NCBI RefSeq assembly: GCF_900109995.1
Contig: NZ_FOCB01000017.1
Coordinates: 1 to 64,000, forward strand
Direction of reading: 5' to 3'
DNA from: Pseudomonas sp. ok272
GTDB taxonomy: Bacteria; Pseudomonadota; Gammaproteobacteria; Pseudomonadales; Pseudomonadaceae
DNA length: 64,000 nt
The notes under the pieces were generated by a model. That model worked only from the letters and a program-made list of their open reading frames with translations, was not told the DNA's origin and did no database searches. The translations under genes and the position numbers were made by a program. Shown here one piece after another: positions 26,496 to 34,936 of the stretch (position 1 is the first letter of the stretch; each line of letters opens with the position of its first letter).

Positions 26496-27098
26496 CTACC
26501 ACCAGCTACTGCGATTGTCCTCTAGCTCAGCCTGGCATTGCCGGTACTGCCAGCCAAAGTCCTTGGCCTGTTGCTCGACCTTGCGCGCCACCTGCATCAG
26601 CCACGGCTTTTGCAGGTAGCTCTGGCGGCTGAATCCTCCGCGCCCTTCGTGGTAGGCCAGGTACTGGTTGTAGGTGTCCCACTTGGAAATCCCCAGTTGG
26701 CGCTGGGTGCCGGCGGCGTACCAGCCGACGAACATGATCGCGTCGTCGAAGTTGTCCCGCGAGCCGCCATTGCCGGTAGCACGCTTGTATTCGCCCCACA
26801 CCGGGTCCTGCGCCTGGGCGTAGCCATACGCCGAACTGACCCGGCCCCAGGGGATCACCCACAAAAAGTAATAGCGTGGCGGCAGGGCGTCGTGCACGAA
26901 GCTGCTCTCCTGCTTGATGATCGCCATCGCCACGTGGGGCGGCAGGCCCCAGGCTTGCTCCATCTTCTGGGAGTCCTTGTACCAGTCGGGGTACTGGCGG
27001 TAGATGTTGCACAGGTTGCTCTGGTCCTTGGGCGGTACGGTTGAACAGCCGGCCAGCAGGGCCAGGGCGAGGAGTACCAGTAAAAAACGTCCGTGCAA
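26496..27098 (-). CDS. Lytic transglycosylase-like SLT-domain lipoprotein
   Basis: 200 residues with a lipoprotein signal ending LALLAGC18. An SLT-type domain follows, in which IIKQESSF places the catalytic Glu at ~64, then SSAYGYAQAQDPVWGEYK and NQYLAYHEGRGGF. It resembles membrane-bound transglycosylases (EmtA/Slt superfamily) that cleave peptidoglycan. The start is TTG: an in-frame TGA lies two codons upstream and no ATG fits before the lipobox. It converges on the small acidic gene. Confidence 0.83.
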   Translation of the reverse strand: MHGRFLLVLLALALLAGCSTVPPKDQSNLCNIYRQYPDWYKDSQKMEQAWGLPPHVAMAIIKQESSFVHDALPPRYYFLWVIPWGRVSSAYGYAQAQDPVWGEYKRATGNGGSRDNFDDAIMFVGWYAAGTQRQLGISKWDTYNQYLAYHEGRGGFSRQSYLQKPWLMQVARKVEQQAKDFGWQYRQCQAELEDNRSSWW

Positions 27099-27177
27099 AA
27101 TTCACTCACTTGGCCGGCGGCCAATCGTTAGGGGTTGAAAGGGGCAGGGGCACCGCGTGCCGCTGGGCGATCAAAAA

Positions 27178-27207
27178 AATGCCCCGCATCGTTGGATGCG
27201 GGGCATT
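27178..27207 (-). terminator. Strong terminator of the acyltransferase gene
   Basis: AATGCCCCGCATC (27178-27190) and GATGCGGGGCATT (27195-27207) form a perfect 13-bp stem with loop GTTG. On the minus strand the stem is followed by a run of seven T, the classic intrinsic terminator. Confidence 0.9.
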
Positions 27208-27253
27208 CTCTTAAACCACGGCGCAGATTGCCAAGCTTTCACGCCGTCGTGGC

Positions 27254-28315
27254 TTACTCGTTGCTCTCCACGGGCAGCGGTGCCGGTGCGGTGGCGACCC
27301 GGCGCGGGTCGAGGAAGCGGACGCGTAGCCATTGGGTCATCGGCAACTCCACCAGGCGGTACATGCCGATGGCCACCGCGTAGCACAGGCCGATGGTCAG
27401 CGGCGTCATCAGGTAGGCGAGGATGCCCGGCGCATCGAAGACGTGGAACACCTTGTTGAACACCTTCATCACATAGGGGTGGAACAGGTACAGGGAGTAG
27501 CTGGCGTCGCCGATCAGCACCACGCCCCTGGGCAGGGTTACGCCCGAGAGTCCGTGGACGATGGCCAGGAACCCGAGCATCGCCGGAATGCCCCAGACGC
27601 CCGCGCGCCCCAGTAGCGGCTCAAGGCCGGCGCTGAACGGCATGGTGGCGAGACAAGCGATACCGATCACCACCAGGAATGTACGTATCCCGCGCGAGGG
27701 GTCGGCGGCGCGCCAGGCCCGGGTGCGCGAATACACCGCGTAGCAGCCCATCCCCAGGACGAACTCGGCGAGAATCTGCGAGGTGTAGAAGGCCGGGATC
27801 ACCGCCTCGAACGTCACGACCTGGCCCACCACCACCAACGTCATAATCACCGCCGAGCAGATCAGCAGGCGGTGTCGGTGACTGATGGCCATGGCGAGGG
27901 CGAACAGCAGGTAGAAGAACATCTCGAAGTTCAGGGTCCAGCCCAGGAACAGCAGCGGCTGGACGTACTCGCCCTTCTGGTAGGGAATGAACAGCAGCGA
28001 CTTGATCAGGCCGGTGAGATCGGCCGTGGTGTTGTCCAGCAGGTTCGGCAGCAGCAAGGCGACACAGAACACGCCCACGGTGCCGAGCCAGTACAGCGGC
28101 ACCACGCGAATCACCCGCTTGGCGAAAAAGTGCCGGCCCGACTTGGCAGTGACCAGGGCCATGATGAATCCGCTGATCACAAAGAAGATATCCACACCCC
28201 AGGAGCCATTACGGAACAGCGGGATATGGAAGATCACCACGGCCGTCGCGGCGATGGCGCGCAGGAACTGGACGCTGTCCAGCCGGTCATCTGAAACCTC
28301 GGTGACGAAAGACAT
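27254..28315 (-). CDS. Acyltransferase 3 family membrane protein (OafA/YrhL type)
   Basis: About 353 residues with some ten membrane helices. The N-terminus shows the family pattern: DRLDSVQFLRAIAATAVVIFHIP (the His acting in catalysis), GVDIFFVISGFIM and FFAKRVIRVVPLYWLGT. These enzymes O-acylate surface polysaccharides, lipopolysaccharide or other glycans. The start at MSFVTEV is preferred over an upstream in-frame ATG because AGGGGG lies seven bases before it. The pga operon nearby invites the idea of glycan modification, but nothing links them directly. Confidence 0.85.
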   Translation of the reverse strand: MSFVTEVSDDRLDSVQFLRAIAATAVVIFHIPLFRNGSWGVDIFFVISGFIMALVTAKSGRHFFAKRVIRVVPLYWLGTVGVFCVALLLPNLLDNTTADLTGLIKSLLFIPYQKGEYVQPLLFLGWTLNFEMFFYLLFALAMAISHRHRLLICSAVIMTLVVVGQVVTFEAVIPAFYTSQILAEFVLGMGCYAVYSRTRAWRAADPSRGIRTFLVVIGIACLATMPFSAGLEPLLGRAGVWGIPAMLGFLAIVHGLSGVTLPRGVVLIGDASYSLYLFHPYVMKVFNKVFHVFDAPGILAYLMTPLTIGLCYAVAIGMYRLVELPMTQWLRVRFLDPRRVATAPAPLPVESNE

Positions 28316-28498
28316 GCAGGACCCCCTTGAGCCGGCCCGGCTCAAGCAAAGCGACACTGCCCGTGGTGTCGCATTCAAGGGAGTACCTCGGTACGGCCAT
28401 GCTCCCTGACAAGTGTTGAGTAAAGCAGATCCTGCGGGGCCTGGCTCACCGGCTATGTTCGGTCAAACCGGGCACCGGCATTTTCCAGCGCCCACAAA

Positions 28499-28528
28499 AA
28501 AGCCCCAGTCCCTGCGGACTGAGGCTTT
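28499..28528 (-). terminator. Terminator of the tRNA-Arg gene
   Basis: AAAGCC and CAGTCC on one arm pair with GGACTG and GGCTTT on the other around loop CTGC, with one A/C mismatch. Read on the minus strand the hairpin ends in TTTTTT and sits 14 bases after the tRNA 3' end. Confidence 0.75.
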
Positions 28529-28541
28529 GTCGTATTGCGTA

Positions 28542-28618
28542 TGGTGCACCAGGCGGGATTCGAACCCACGACCCCTGCCTTCGGAGGGCAGTACTCTATC
28601 CAGCTGAGCTACTGGTGC
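28542..28618 (-). tRNA. tRNA-Arg (anticodon CCG)
   Basis: 77 bases including an encoded CCA. Acceptor arm GCACCAG/CTGGTGC, D arm AGCTCAGCTGGATAGAG, anticodon stem CTGCC/GGCAG around CTCCGAA (anticodon CCG, reads CGG), T arm GTGGGTTCGAATCCCGC. All four arms pair. No integrase or direct repeat of its 3' end is seen nearby. Confidence 0.97.
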
Positions 28619-28965
28619 AAGCGGGCGCCATGATACTCATATGCACTGCGGGCGTCCATGCTGCTGAATCGCCTCATGTTTTGCAGTGACTGTCGGGGTG
28701 TTCGGGGCGTTGATCAGAAAAAATCAGCAAACACGGGCTTTTCGTTCTTTTTTTCGAACAGGCTATTGTCCTTTACCCCCTTTGAACCTAGGATTCGTTT
28801 GAGATTTCAAACGCTCTTGTCTGGGTGCTGAACCGCACGAGTTCAATCAGTGCGCTATTTATGTGCTTCAGCCCAGTGAATGATTTCCCTGACGGCAGCC
28901 TATAGGGCGCCTTTCTACAATCATAATTCGCTCCGCTTCGTGCGGTGCTGTTAAGGAAAGCCGAC
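28619..28965. promoter_or_regulatory. Upstream region of gabD
   Basis: About 350 bases without a gene, AT-rich from 28,700 on (TTTTCGTTCTTTTTTTCGAACA at 28,739-28,760 forms a partial palindrome). The gabD promoter must lie here. I find neither a sigma-54 -24/-12 element nor a clear sigma-70 pair. Confidence 0.35.
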
Positions 28966-30408
28966 ATGCAGCTTAAAGACACCCAATTGTTCCGCCAGCA
29001 AGCCTACATCGATGGCGCTTGGGTTGATGCGGACAATGGTCAGACGATCAAGGTCAACAACCCGGCAACGGGCGAAATCCTGGGTACCGTGCCGAAAATG
29101 GGCGCTGCCGAAACCCGCCGTGCAATCGAAGCCGCTGACAAAGCGCTGCCGGCCTGGCGTGCACTGACCGCCAAGGACCGTGCGAACAAGCTGCGTCGCT
29201 GGTTCGAGCTGATCATCGAGAACCAGGAAGACCTGGCCCGCCTGATGACGCTGGAACAAGGCAAGCCGCTGGCCGAAGCCAAGGGCGAAATCGTTTACGC
29301 CGCTTCCTTTATCGAGTGGTTCGCCGAAGAGGCCAAGCGCGTCTACGGTGACGTGATCCCGGGCCACCAGCCAGACAAGCGCCTGATCGTGATCAAGCAG
29401 CCGATTGGCGTGACCGCGGCTATCACCCCGTGGAACTTCCCGGCCGCGATGATCACCCGTAAAGCCGGCCCAGCCCTGGCTGCCGGTTGCACCATGGTCC
29501 TCAAGCCGGCTTCGCAAACTCCGTTCTCCGCGTTCGCCCTGGCTGAGCTGGCCCAGCGTGCCGGCATTCCTGCTGGTGTGTTCAGCGTGGTGTCCGGCAG
29601 CGCCGGCGACATCGGCAGCGAGCTGACCAGCAACCCGATCGTGCGCAAGCTGTCGTTCACCGGCTCGACCGAAATCGGTCGCCAGTTGATGGCCGAATGC
29701 GCCAAGGACATCAAGAAAGTGTCCCTGGAACTGGGCGGTAACGCACCGTTCATCGTGTTCGACGACGCTGACCTGGATAAGGCCGTCGAAGGCGCGATCA
29801 TCTCCAAGTACCGCAACAACGGCCAGACCTGCGTCTGCGCCAACCGCCTGTACATCCAGGACTCGGTCTACGACGCGTTCGCCGAAAAACTCGCGGCGGC
29901 GGTGGCCAAGCTCAAAATCGGCAACGGTCTGGACGAAGGCACTACCACCGGTCCGCTGATCGACGGCAAAGCTGTGGCCAAGGTCCAGGAACACATTGCC
30001 GATGCCCTGAGCAAAGGCGCGACCCTGCTGGCCGGTGGCAAGGTCATGGAAGGCAACTTCTTTGAACCGACCATCCTGACCAACGTGCCGAAAAACGCGG
30101 CAGTGGCCAAGGAAGAAACCTTCGGCCCATTGGCGCCGCTGTTCCGCTTCAAAGACGAAGCCGAAGTGATCGCGATGTCCAACGACACCGAGTTCGGCCT
30201 GGCCTCGTACTTCTATGCCCGTGACCTGGGCCGTGTGTTCCGTGTGGCCGAAGCCCTGGAATACGGTATGGTCGGCGTCAACACCGGGTTGATCTCCAAC
30301 GAAGTCGCGCCGTTCGGCGGCATCAAGGCCTCGGGCCTGGGCCGTGAAGGCTCCAAGTACGGCATCGAAGATTACCTGGAAATCAAATACCTCTGCCTGG
30401 GCATCTAA
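28966..30408 (+). CDS. gabD: Succinate-semialdehyde dehydrogenase (NADP+)
   Basis: 480 residues that oxidise succinate semialdehyde to succinate, the second step of GABA breakdown. The aldehyde dehydrogenase signatures are intact: TPWNFPAAMITRKAGPALAAGC, the FTGSTEIG cofactor loop, catalytic Glu in LELGGNAPFIVFDDADLD and catalytic Cys in NNGQTCVCANRLYIQD. ATG at 28966 follows AAGGAAAG with good spacing. gabT follows on the same strand after 182 bp. Confidence 0.95.
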   Translation: MQLKDTQLFRQQAYIDGAWVDADNGQTIKVNNPATGEILGTVPKMGAAETRRAIEAADKALPAWRALTAKDRANKLRRWFELIIENQEDLARLMTLEQGKPLAEAKGEIVYAASFIEWFAEEAKRVYGDVIPGHQPDKRLIVIKQPIGVTAAITPWNFPAAMITRKAGPALAAGCTMVLKPASQTPFSAFALAELAQRAGIPAGVFSVVSGSAGDIGSELTSNPIVRKLSFTGSTEIGRQLMAECAKDIKKVSLELGGNAPFIVFDDADLDKAVEGAIISKYRNNGQTCVCANRLYIQDSVYDAFAEKLAAAVAKLKIGNGLDEGTTTGPLIDGKAVAKVQEHIADALSKGATLLAGGKVMEGNFFEPTILTNVPKNAAVAKEETFGPLAPLFRFKDEAEVIAMSNDTEFGLASYFYARDLGRVFRVAEALEYGMVGVNTGLISNEVAPFGGIKASGLGREGSKYGIEDYLEIKYLCLGI

Positions 30409-30430
30409 GTCCGGCAAGGCATTGCTTCAA

Positions 30431-30464
30431 ACGCAAAGGGCACGAGAGCGCTGACCCTTTGCGT
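30431..30464 (+). terminator. Hairpin between gabD and gabT
   Basis: ACGCAAAGGG (30431-30440) pairs with CCCTTTGCGT (30455-30464). There is no strong T run, so it may be a partial terminator or mRNA-stability element that uncouples gabT from gabD. Confidence 0.5.
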
Positions 30465-30590
30465 GTTTCAACAGATTGTTATCTGTGGCTGGGAAAGCTG
30501 TGGCAGTCGATCATCGTATGCTGTCGTAGTTGCCTCCCCGCCGCCTAATCCTTGAACCACGCCGCCCGATGAGCGGCGACAGAGGACACT

Positions 30591-31868
30591 ATGAGCAAGA
30601 CTAACGCTTCTTTGATGAAACGCCGCGAAGCCGCTGTACCACGCGGTGTTGGCCAGATTCACCCGATCTTCGCCGAGTCCGCGAAGAACTCCACCGTGAC
30701 CGACGTTGAAGGTCGCGAGTTCATCGACTTCGCCGGCGGTATCGCCGTGCTGAACACCGGTCACCTGCACCCGAAAATCATCGCGGCCGTGACCGAGCAG
30801 TTGAACAAGCTGACGCACACCTGCTTCCAGGTACTGGCCTACGAACCGTACGTTGAACTGTGCGAAAAAGTGAACGCCAAGGTGCCTGGCGACTTCGCCA
30901 AGAAAACCCTGCTGGTCACCACCGGTTCCGAAGCCGTTGAAAACGCCGTGAAGATCGCCCGTGCCGCCACTGGCCGCGCTGGCGTGATCGCCTTCACCGG
31001 CGCTTACCACGGTCGCACCATGATGACCCTGGGCCTGACCGGTAAAGTCGTGCCTTACTCGGCCGGCATGGGCCTGATGCCAGGCGGCATCTTCCGCGCG
31101 CTGTACCCGAACGAGCTGCACGGTGTGAGCGTCGACGATTCGATCGCCAGCATCGAGCGCATCTTCAAGAATGACGCCGAGCCGCGTGACATCGCCGCGA
31201 TCATCATCGAGCCGGTCCAGGGCGAAGGCGGTTTCTACGTCGCGCCTAAAGAGTTCATGAAGCGCCTGCGTGCCCTGTGCGACCAGCACGGCATCCTGCT
31301 GATCGCCGACGAAGTACAAACCGGCGCTGGCCGTACCGGCACCTTCTTCGCCATGGAACAGATGGGCGTTTCTGCCGACCTGACCACCTTCGCCAAATCC
31401 ATCGCAGGCGGTTTCCCGCTGGCCGGTGTGTGCGGCAAGGCCGAGTATATGGACGCTATCGCGCCAGGCGGCCTGGGCGGCACCTACGCCGGTAGCCCGA
31501 TCGCTTGCGCCGCGGCCCTGGCCGTGATGGAAGTGTTCGAAGAAGAGCACCTGCTGGACCGCTGCAAGGCTGTCGGCGAGCGTCTGGTCACTGGCCTCAA
31601 GGCGATCCAGGCCAAGTACCCGGTGATCGGCGACGTCCGTGCCCTGGGCGCAATGATCGCGATCGAGCTGTTCGACAACGGCGACACCCACAAGCCGAAC
31701 GCGGCCGCTGTGGCAGCCGTTGTGGCCAAGGCGCGTGACAAGGGCCTGATCCTGCTGTCCTGCGGCACCTACGGCAACGTTCTGCGCGTCCTGGTACCGC
31801 TGACCTCGCCGGACGAGCAACTGGACAAGGGCCTGGCGATCATCGAAGAGTGCTTCTCGGAACTCTGA
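30591..31868 (+). CDS. gabT: 4-aminobutyrate aminotransferase
   Basis: 425 residues, PLP-dependent class III aminotransferase that converts GABA and 2-oxoglutarate to succinate semialdehyde and glutamate. Visible features: GSEAVENAVKIAR, GAYHGRTMMTLGLTGK, EPVQGEGGF, LLIADEVQTGAGRTG and the PLP lysine in TTFAKSIAGGFPL. Full length for GabT. Its product is the GabD substrate. Confidence 0.96.
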   Translation: MSKTNASLMKRREAAVPRGVGQIHPIFAESAKNSTVTDVEGREFIDFAGGIAVLNTGHLHPKIIAAVTEQLNKLTHTCFQVLAYEPYVELCEKVNAKVPGDFAKKTLLVTTGSEAVENAVKIARAATGRAGVIAFTGAYHGRTMMTLGLTGKVVPYSAGMGLMPGGIFRALYPNELHGVSVDDSIASIERIFKNDAEPRDIAAIIIEPVQGEGGFYVAPKEFMKRLRALCDQHGILLIADEVQTGAGRTGTFFAMEQMGVSADLTTFAKSIAGGFPLAGVCGKAEYMDAIAPGGLGGTYAGSPIACAAALAVMEVFEEEHLLDRCKAVGERLVTGLKAIQAKYPVIGDVRALGAMIAIELFDNGDTHKPNAAAVAAVVAKARDKGLILLSCGTYGNVLRVLVPLTSPDEQLDKGLAIIEECFSEL

Positions 31869-31891
31869 TTGCCCGGTGTGACCTGATCCAC

Positions 31892-31918
31892 AAAAAACCC
31901 GCTTCGGCGGGTTTTTTT
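31892..31918 (+). terminator. gabT terminator
   Basis: AAAAAACCCGC-TTCG-GCGGGTTTTTT is an intrinsic terminator with a stable TTCG tetraloop and a seven-T tail, 23 bases after the gabT stop. Confidence 0.93.
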
Positions 31919-32004
31919 GGGCCCTTGAAACACATCGACGGGTTTTCGCCTGTATCGACTGGCCATCATTGTCTAAGGTGCAAGCATTGCCTCGGAGTGT
32001 ACTG

Positions 32005-33219
32005 ATGACCGCTGTTGAATTACCTGCCGTACCGCGAGTGCTGATCGCCGAGGCCGACCCCTGGTCCCGCGACCTGCTCAAGCAGGTGCTGTTGACCGTG
32101 CGCTGCGACGCCCGGCTGGACCTGTGCGCCGACGGCCAGCATGCCTTGCAGCTGTTGAGTGAACACCCCTATGACCTGGTGATTGCCGATTGGGAGTTGC
32201 CCGGTATCGATGGCCTGAGCCTGTTGCGTAGCGTGCGCCAGCGCCGGCGCAACCCGGTGCTGCCGTTCATCCTGATGAGCAACCGCAATGACAGCGCCAG
32301 CGTGCGCGAGGCGGTGCCGCTGGCGCCCACGGCCTACCTGACCAAGCCGCTGAACATGGATGGCCTGACCCAGCGCCTGCAAGACTTGCTGCTCAATGCC
32401 GGCCAGACCATCGCCTGCGAGGTGCCGACCCTGGTGCCGGACATGACCTTGGCGACGTTTCTCGAAAGTCGTCGGGAGCTGGCTGACGGTGCTCCGCTGC
32501 TCGCCGACGTGCAGCAAGCGGTCAAACGCAGCCTCAATCCCAATGGCCTGGACCTCAAGCGCCTGGAAGACGAAGTGCGCACGGATCCGCAGATCACCGC
32601 CGTGCTGATCGCCGCGGCCAACAGCGCGGCGCACCATCATGGCGCTTCGGTGCAGACCCTGACGCAGGCCCTGCAACGCCTGGGCACCGGACAGAGCATG
32701 AACCTGATCCTGGGCCTGGCCCTCAAGCGTTGCGCGAAGCTGAATGACCCGTGCCTGGCGGACTACGCCGAGCGCTACTGGGGCTTGTCACTGCATACCG
32801 CCGAGTACGCGCGCACGTTGGCGCGTCTGCTCGACCTGGATCATGAGCGCTGCTACTGCGCCGGCATGCTTCATTGCCTGGGGGACCTGGCGCTGCTGCG
32901 TTGCCTGCAGGAGTGGAAGCAGGCCGGTGGTGAGCTGGAAGAGCGGGAGGAAGTGGGCGAGGCACTGGCCCGGTTCGGCGCGGCCTACGGTTCGGCATTG
33001 CGCACCCGCTGGCGGCTGCCGTTGGAGCTGCGGGAGCTGATTGCGGCGGTCTATCACCTCGGAGGTGGGGTTTACTCCCGTGAGGCGCTGGTGATGAACA
33101 TGGCCGCGCAACTGGCGCGCCTGACCGAGCATGAGGGCGTTGAAGAGCTGGCCAAGAGCCGAACGGCGCGCCTGCTCAAGATCGGCCTGCCGGAGTTGAT
33201 ACGGCTGCGCAAGGCCTGA
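32005..33219 (+). CDS. Receiver-HDOD response regulator
   Basis: About 404 residues. The N-terminal receiver domain (~10-125) has acidic residues E16/D18, phospho-acceptor Asp62 in LVIADWELPGIDG and Lys in YLTKPL. The HDOD domain (~165-350) follows. Such proteins are cytoplasmic signalling modules, often tied to motility or c-di-GMP networks, without a DNA-binding domain. ATG at 32005 has GGAG seven bases upstream; a TTG at 31969 is less likely. No partner kinase is adjacent. Confidence 0.8.
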   Translation: MTAVELPAVPRVLIAEADPWSRDLLKQVLLTVRCDARLDLCADGQHALQLLSEHPYDLVIADWELPGIDGLSLLRSVRQRRRNPVLPFILMSNRNDSASVREAVPLAPTAYLTKPLNMDGLTQRLQDLLLNAGQTIACEVPTLVPDMTLATFLESRRELADGAPLLADVQQAVKRSLNPNGLDLKRLEDEVRTDPQITAVLIAAANSAAHHHGASVQTLTQALQRLGTGQSMNLILGLALKRCAKLNDPCLADYAERYWGLSLHTAEYARTLARLLDLDHERCYCAGMLHCLGDLALLRCLQEWKQAGGELEEREEVGEALARFGAAYGSALRTRWRLPLELRELIAAVYHLGGGVYSREALVMNMAAQLARLTEHEGVEELAKSRTARLLKIGLPELIRLRKA

Positions 33220-33259
33220 GCCCGAGCTTGAACACACCTTATGTGTCCAGCCTGATTCC

Positions 33260-33508
33260 CTGTAGGCGCGAGGCTTGCCCTAATGCCAGTCAGTTAAGGC
33301 GCCAAACCTGTGGGAGCGAGCCTGCTCGCGAAGACGGCAACACAGCCAACATCTCCGTTGACTGACCTACTGCTATCGCGAGCAGGCTCGCTCCCACGTG
33401 GGTTTCGCTTAACTGACTGGCATTAAGGCTTGCCCGCGAAGATGGCCGTTCAGTCGATGAAGCGGTTGGCTGTGTGGGCCCCTTCGCGGGCAAGCCTCGC
33501 TCCTACAG
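33260..33508. repeat. REP pair (GCGAGGCTTGCCCGCGAA type), interrupted
   Basis: The left arm begins CTGTAGGCGCGAGGCTTGCCC (33260-33280). The right arm CTTCGCGGGCAAGCCTCGCTCCTACAG ends at 33508. The left arm is split: its continuation GCGAAGATGGCC is found only after 33435, beyond a 145-bp insertion. Excising the insertion and one 10-bp repeat rebuilds an intact left arm. Confidence 0.75.
33281..33425. mobile_element. 145-bp MITE-like element carrying a REP pair, inserted in another REP pair
   Basis: The element starts TAATGCCAGTCAGTTAAG (33281-33298) and ends with the exact reverse complement CTTAACTGACTGGCATTA (33408-33425). Inside is a REP pair: GGGAGCGAGCCTGCTCGCGA on the left and TCGCGAGCAGGCTCGCTCCC on the right. 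Directly outside both ends stands AGGCTTGCCC (33271-33280 and 33426-33435), which looks like a target-site duplication. It encodes no protein, so any movement would need an enzyme supplied in trans. Confidence 0.7.
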
Positions 33509-33517
33509 TCGACATTC

Positions 33518-33559
33518 AAACAGCCGGTGGCGAGCAAGCTCGCTCGCCACCGGCTGTTT
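33518..33559. terminator. 18-bp perfect hairpin after the desaturase gene
   Basis: AAACAGCCGGTGGCGAGC (33518-33535) pairs perfectly with GCTCGCCACCGGCTGTTT (33542-33559) around a six-base loop. It lies 67 bases beyond the stop of the minus-strand desaturase gene and could terminate it. Its centre shares the GGCGAGC..GCTCGCC theme of REP sequences. Confidence 0.5.
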
Positions 33560-33625
33560 CGTCACTATCGTGTGGCCCTTAAGTGAGCAGTATTGCGCTC
33601 CCACATCAGGGTTTCATGTCTGGCG

Positions 33626-34804
33626 TTACGCCGGACGCAGCGAGTAGGTCTTCAACTGGTGGGCGAAGTCGCGCAGCGATTGAATCCCGCTGGCTTCGGC
33701 TTCATGCACCCAGTCCTTGATCGCTGCCAGCATGTCGTGACCGTTGGTGCTGGTCTTGAGCCAGATCTGCTGCAGGGCCAGGCGTTTCTCGTAGATGACC
33801 TTCAGCGCCTGGCTGTGTTCGAGCATGGTCTGGATGCGCACGTGGTGCTTGTCATCCAGCAGGCTGGTTTCCCGCGAGAGCAGGCGCTTGGCACGATGGA
33901 ATTGGTGGCGCACCGAGTGGTCGACCCGCTCCAGCTCCTGCTTGACCAGCGGGCCGATCACCAGCTTGCGGTACTGGGCCATGATCTGGAAGCGGTTGTT
34001 GAGGATCGCCATCGCGGTGTCCATGTCCAGGCTGCCCTTGCCTTCGACCCGGTGGGCGATAGGCGCGACACGCTGGACCTTGGCCAGGCGCAGGGAGCTG
34101 AAGACCTGGATCCAGGCCCAGCCGAGGTCGAACTCCCACTTTTTCACCGAGAGCTTGGCCGAGTTGGGGTAGGTGTGGTGGTTGTTGTGCAGTTCTTCGC
34201 CGCCAATCAGGATGCCCCACGGCACCAGGTTGGTCGCCGCGTCGCGGCATTCGAAGTTGCGATAGCCGACGGCGTGGCCCAGGCCATTGATCACGCCAGC
34301 GGCCCAGAACGGGATCCACATCATCTGGATCGCCCAGATGGTGATGCCGATGGTGCCGAACAGCAGCACGTCGATCACGCCCATGATCGCCACGCCCAGC
34401 AGCGGGTAGCGGCTGTACAGATTGCGTTCGATCCAGTCTTCGGGGCAGTTCTTGCCGTAGATGCGCAGGGTCTCGGGATTCTCGGCCTCGCTGCGATACA
34501 GCTCCGCACCTTTGCGTAATACCGTGGACAGCCCTTTAATCACAGGACTGTGAGGGTCGTCGACGGTTTCGCACTTGGCGTGGTGCTTGCGGTGGATGGC
34601 GGTCCACTCGCGGGTGTTCTGGGCCGTGGTCAGCCACAGCCAGAAGCGGAAAAAGTGTTTCAGGCCGGCATTCAGCTCAAGGGAGCGGTGGGCCGAATAA
34701 CGATGCAGATAAACCGTGACACCCACGATGGTGATGTGGGTCATTAGCAGGGTGACTGCCACCAGTTGCCAGGCCGACAAGCCGAGTAAACCTTCGTACC
34801 ACAT
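33626..34804 (-). CDS. desA: Membrane fatty-acid (acyl-lipid) desaturase, DesA type
   Basis: 392 residues. All three histidine boxes of the diiron desaturases are present: HRYSAH (34-39), HRKHH (71-75) and HNNHH (about 205-209). Membrane helices lie around residues 5-30, 45-60 and 135-180. The enzyme introduces a cis double bond into acyl chains, probably on phospholipids as for P. aeruginosa DesA, to keep the membrane fluid. A ~190-residue helical C-terminal extension follows the catalytic part. It is divergent from the GGDEF/EAL gene, an arrangement I recall from P. aeruginosa. Confidence 0.87.
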   Translation of the reverse strand: MWYEGLLGLSAWQLVAVTLLMTHITIVGVTVYLHRYSAHRSLELNAGLKHFFRFWLWLTTAQNTREWTAIHRKHHAKCETVDDPHSPVIKGLSTVLRKGAELYRSEAENPETLRIYGKNCPEDWIERNLYSRYPLLGVAIMGVIDVLLFGTIGITIWAIQMMWIPFWAAGVINGLGHAVGYRNFECRDAATNLVPWGILIGGEELHNNHHTYPNSAKLSVKKWEFDLGWAWIQVFSSLRLAKVQRVAPIAHRVEGKGSLDMDTAMAILNNRFQIMAQYRKLVIGPLVKQELERVDHSVRHQFHRAKRLLSRETSLLDDKHHVRIQTMLEHSQALKVIYEKRLALQQIWLKTSTNGHDMLAAIKDWVHEAEASGIQSLRDFAHQLKTYSLRPA

Positions 34805-34912
34805 AGCCTGTAGGGCCCTCGATAAAGAAAAAATAGCTGGCGCATTATCACTCAGGTCACAGATAAAACCAGTCGCCCTTTCAGATAAGAGTGGCGATAT
34901 GTGTCTTTACAT

Positions 34913-34918
34913 TATAAT
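34913..34918 (+). promoter_or_regulatory. Candidate -10 box of the GGDEF/EAL gene
   Basis: A perfect TATAAT lies in the AT-rich divergent spacer. No good TTGACA stands 17 bases upstream, so activator dependence is possible. If used, it excludes translation starts upstream of about 34,925. Confidence 0.4.
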
Positions 34919-34936
34919 CCTAAGCTTTTCAGGGAC

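Noticed and set aside
28542..28618. tRNA-Arg considered as an integration site for a genomic island
   Set aside because: No integrase and no repeated copy of the tRNA 3' end nearby; the neighbouring acyltransferase and gab genes look native.
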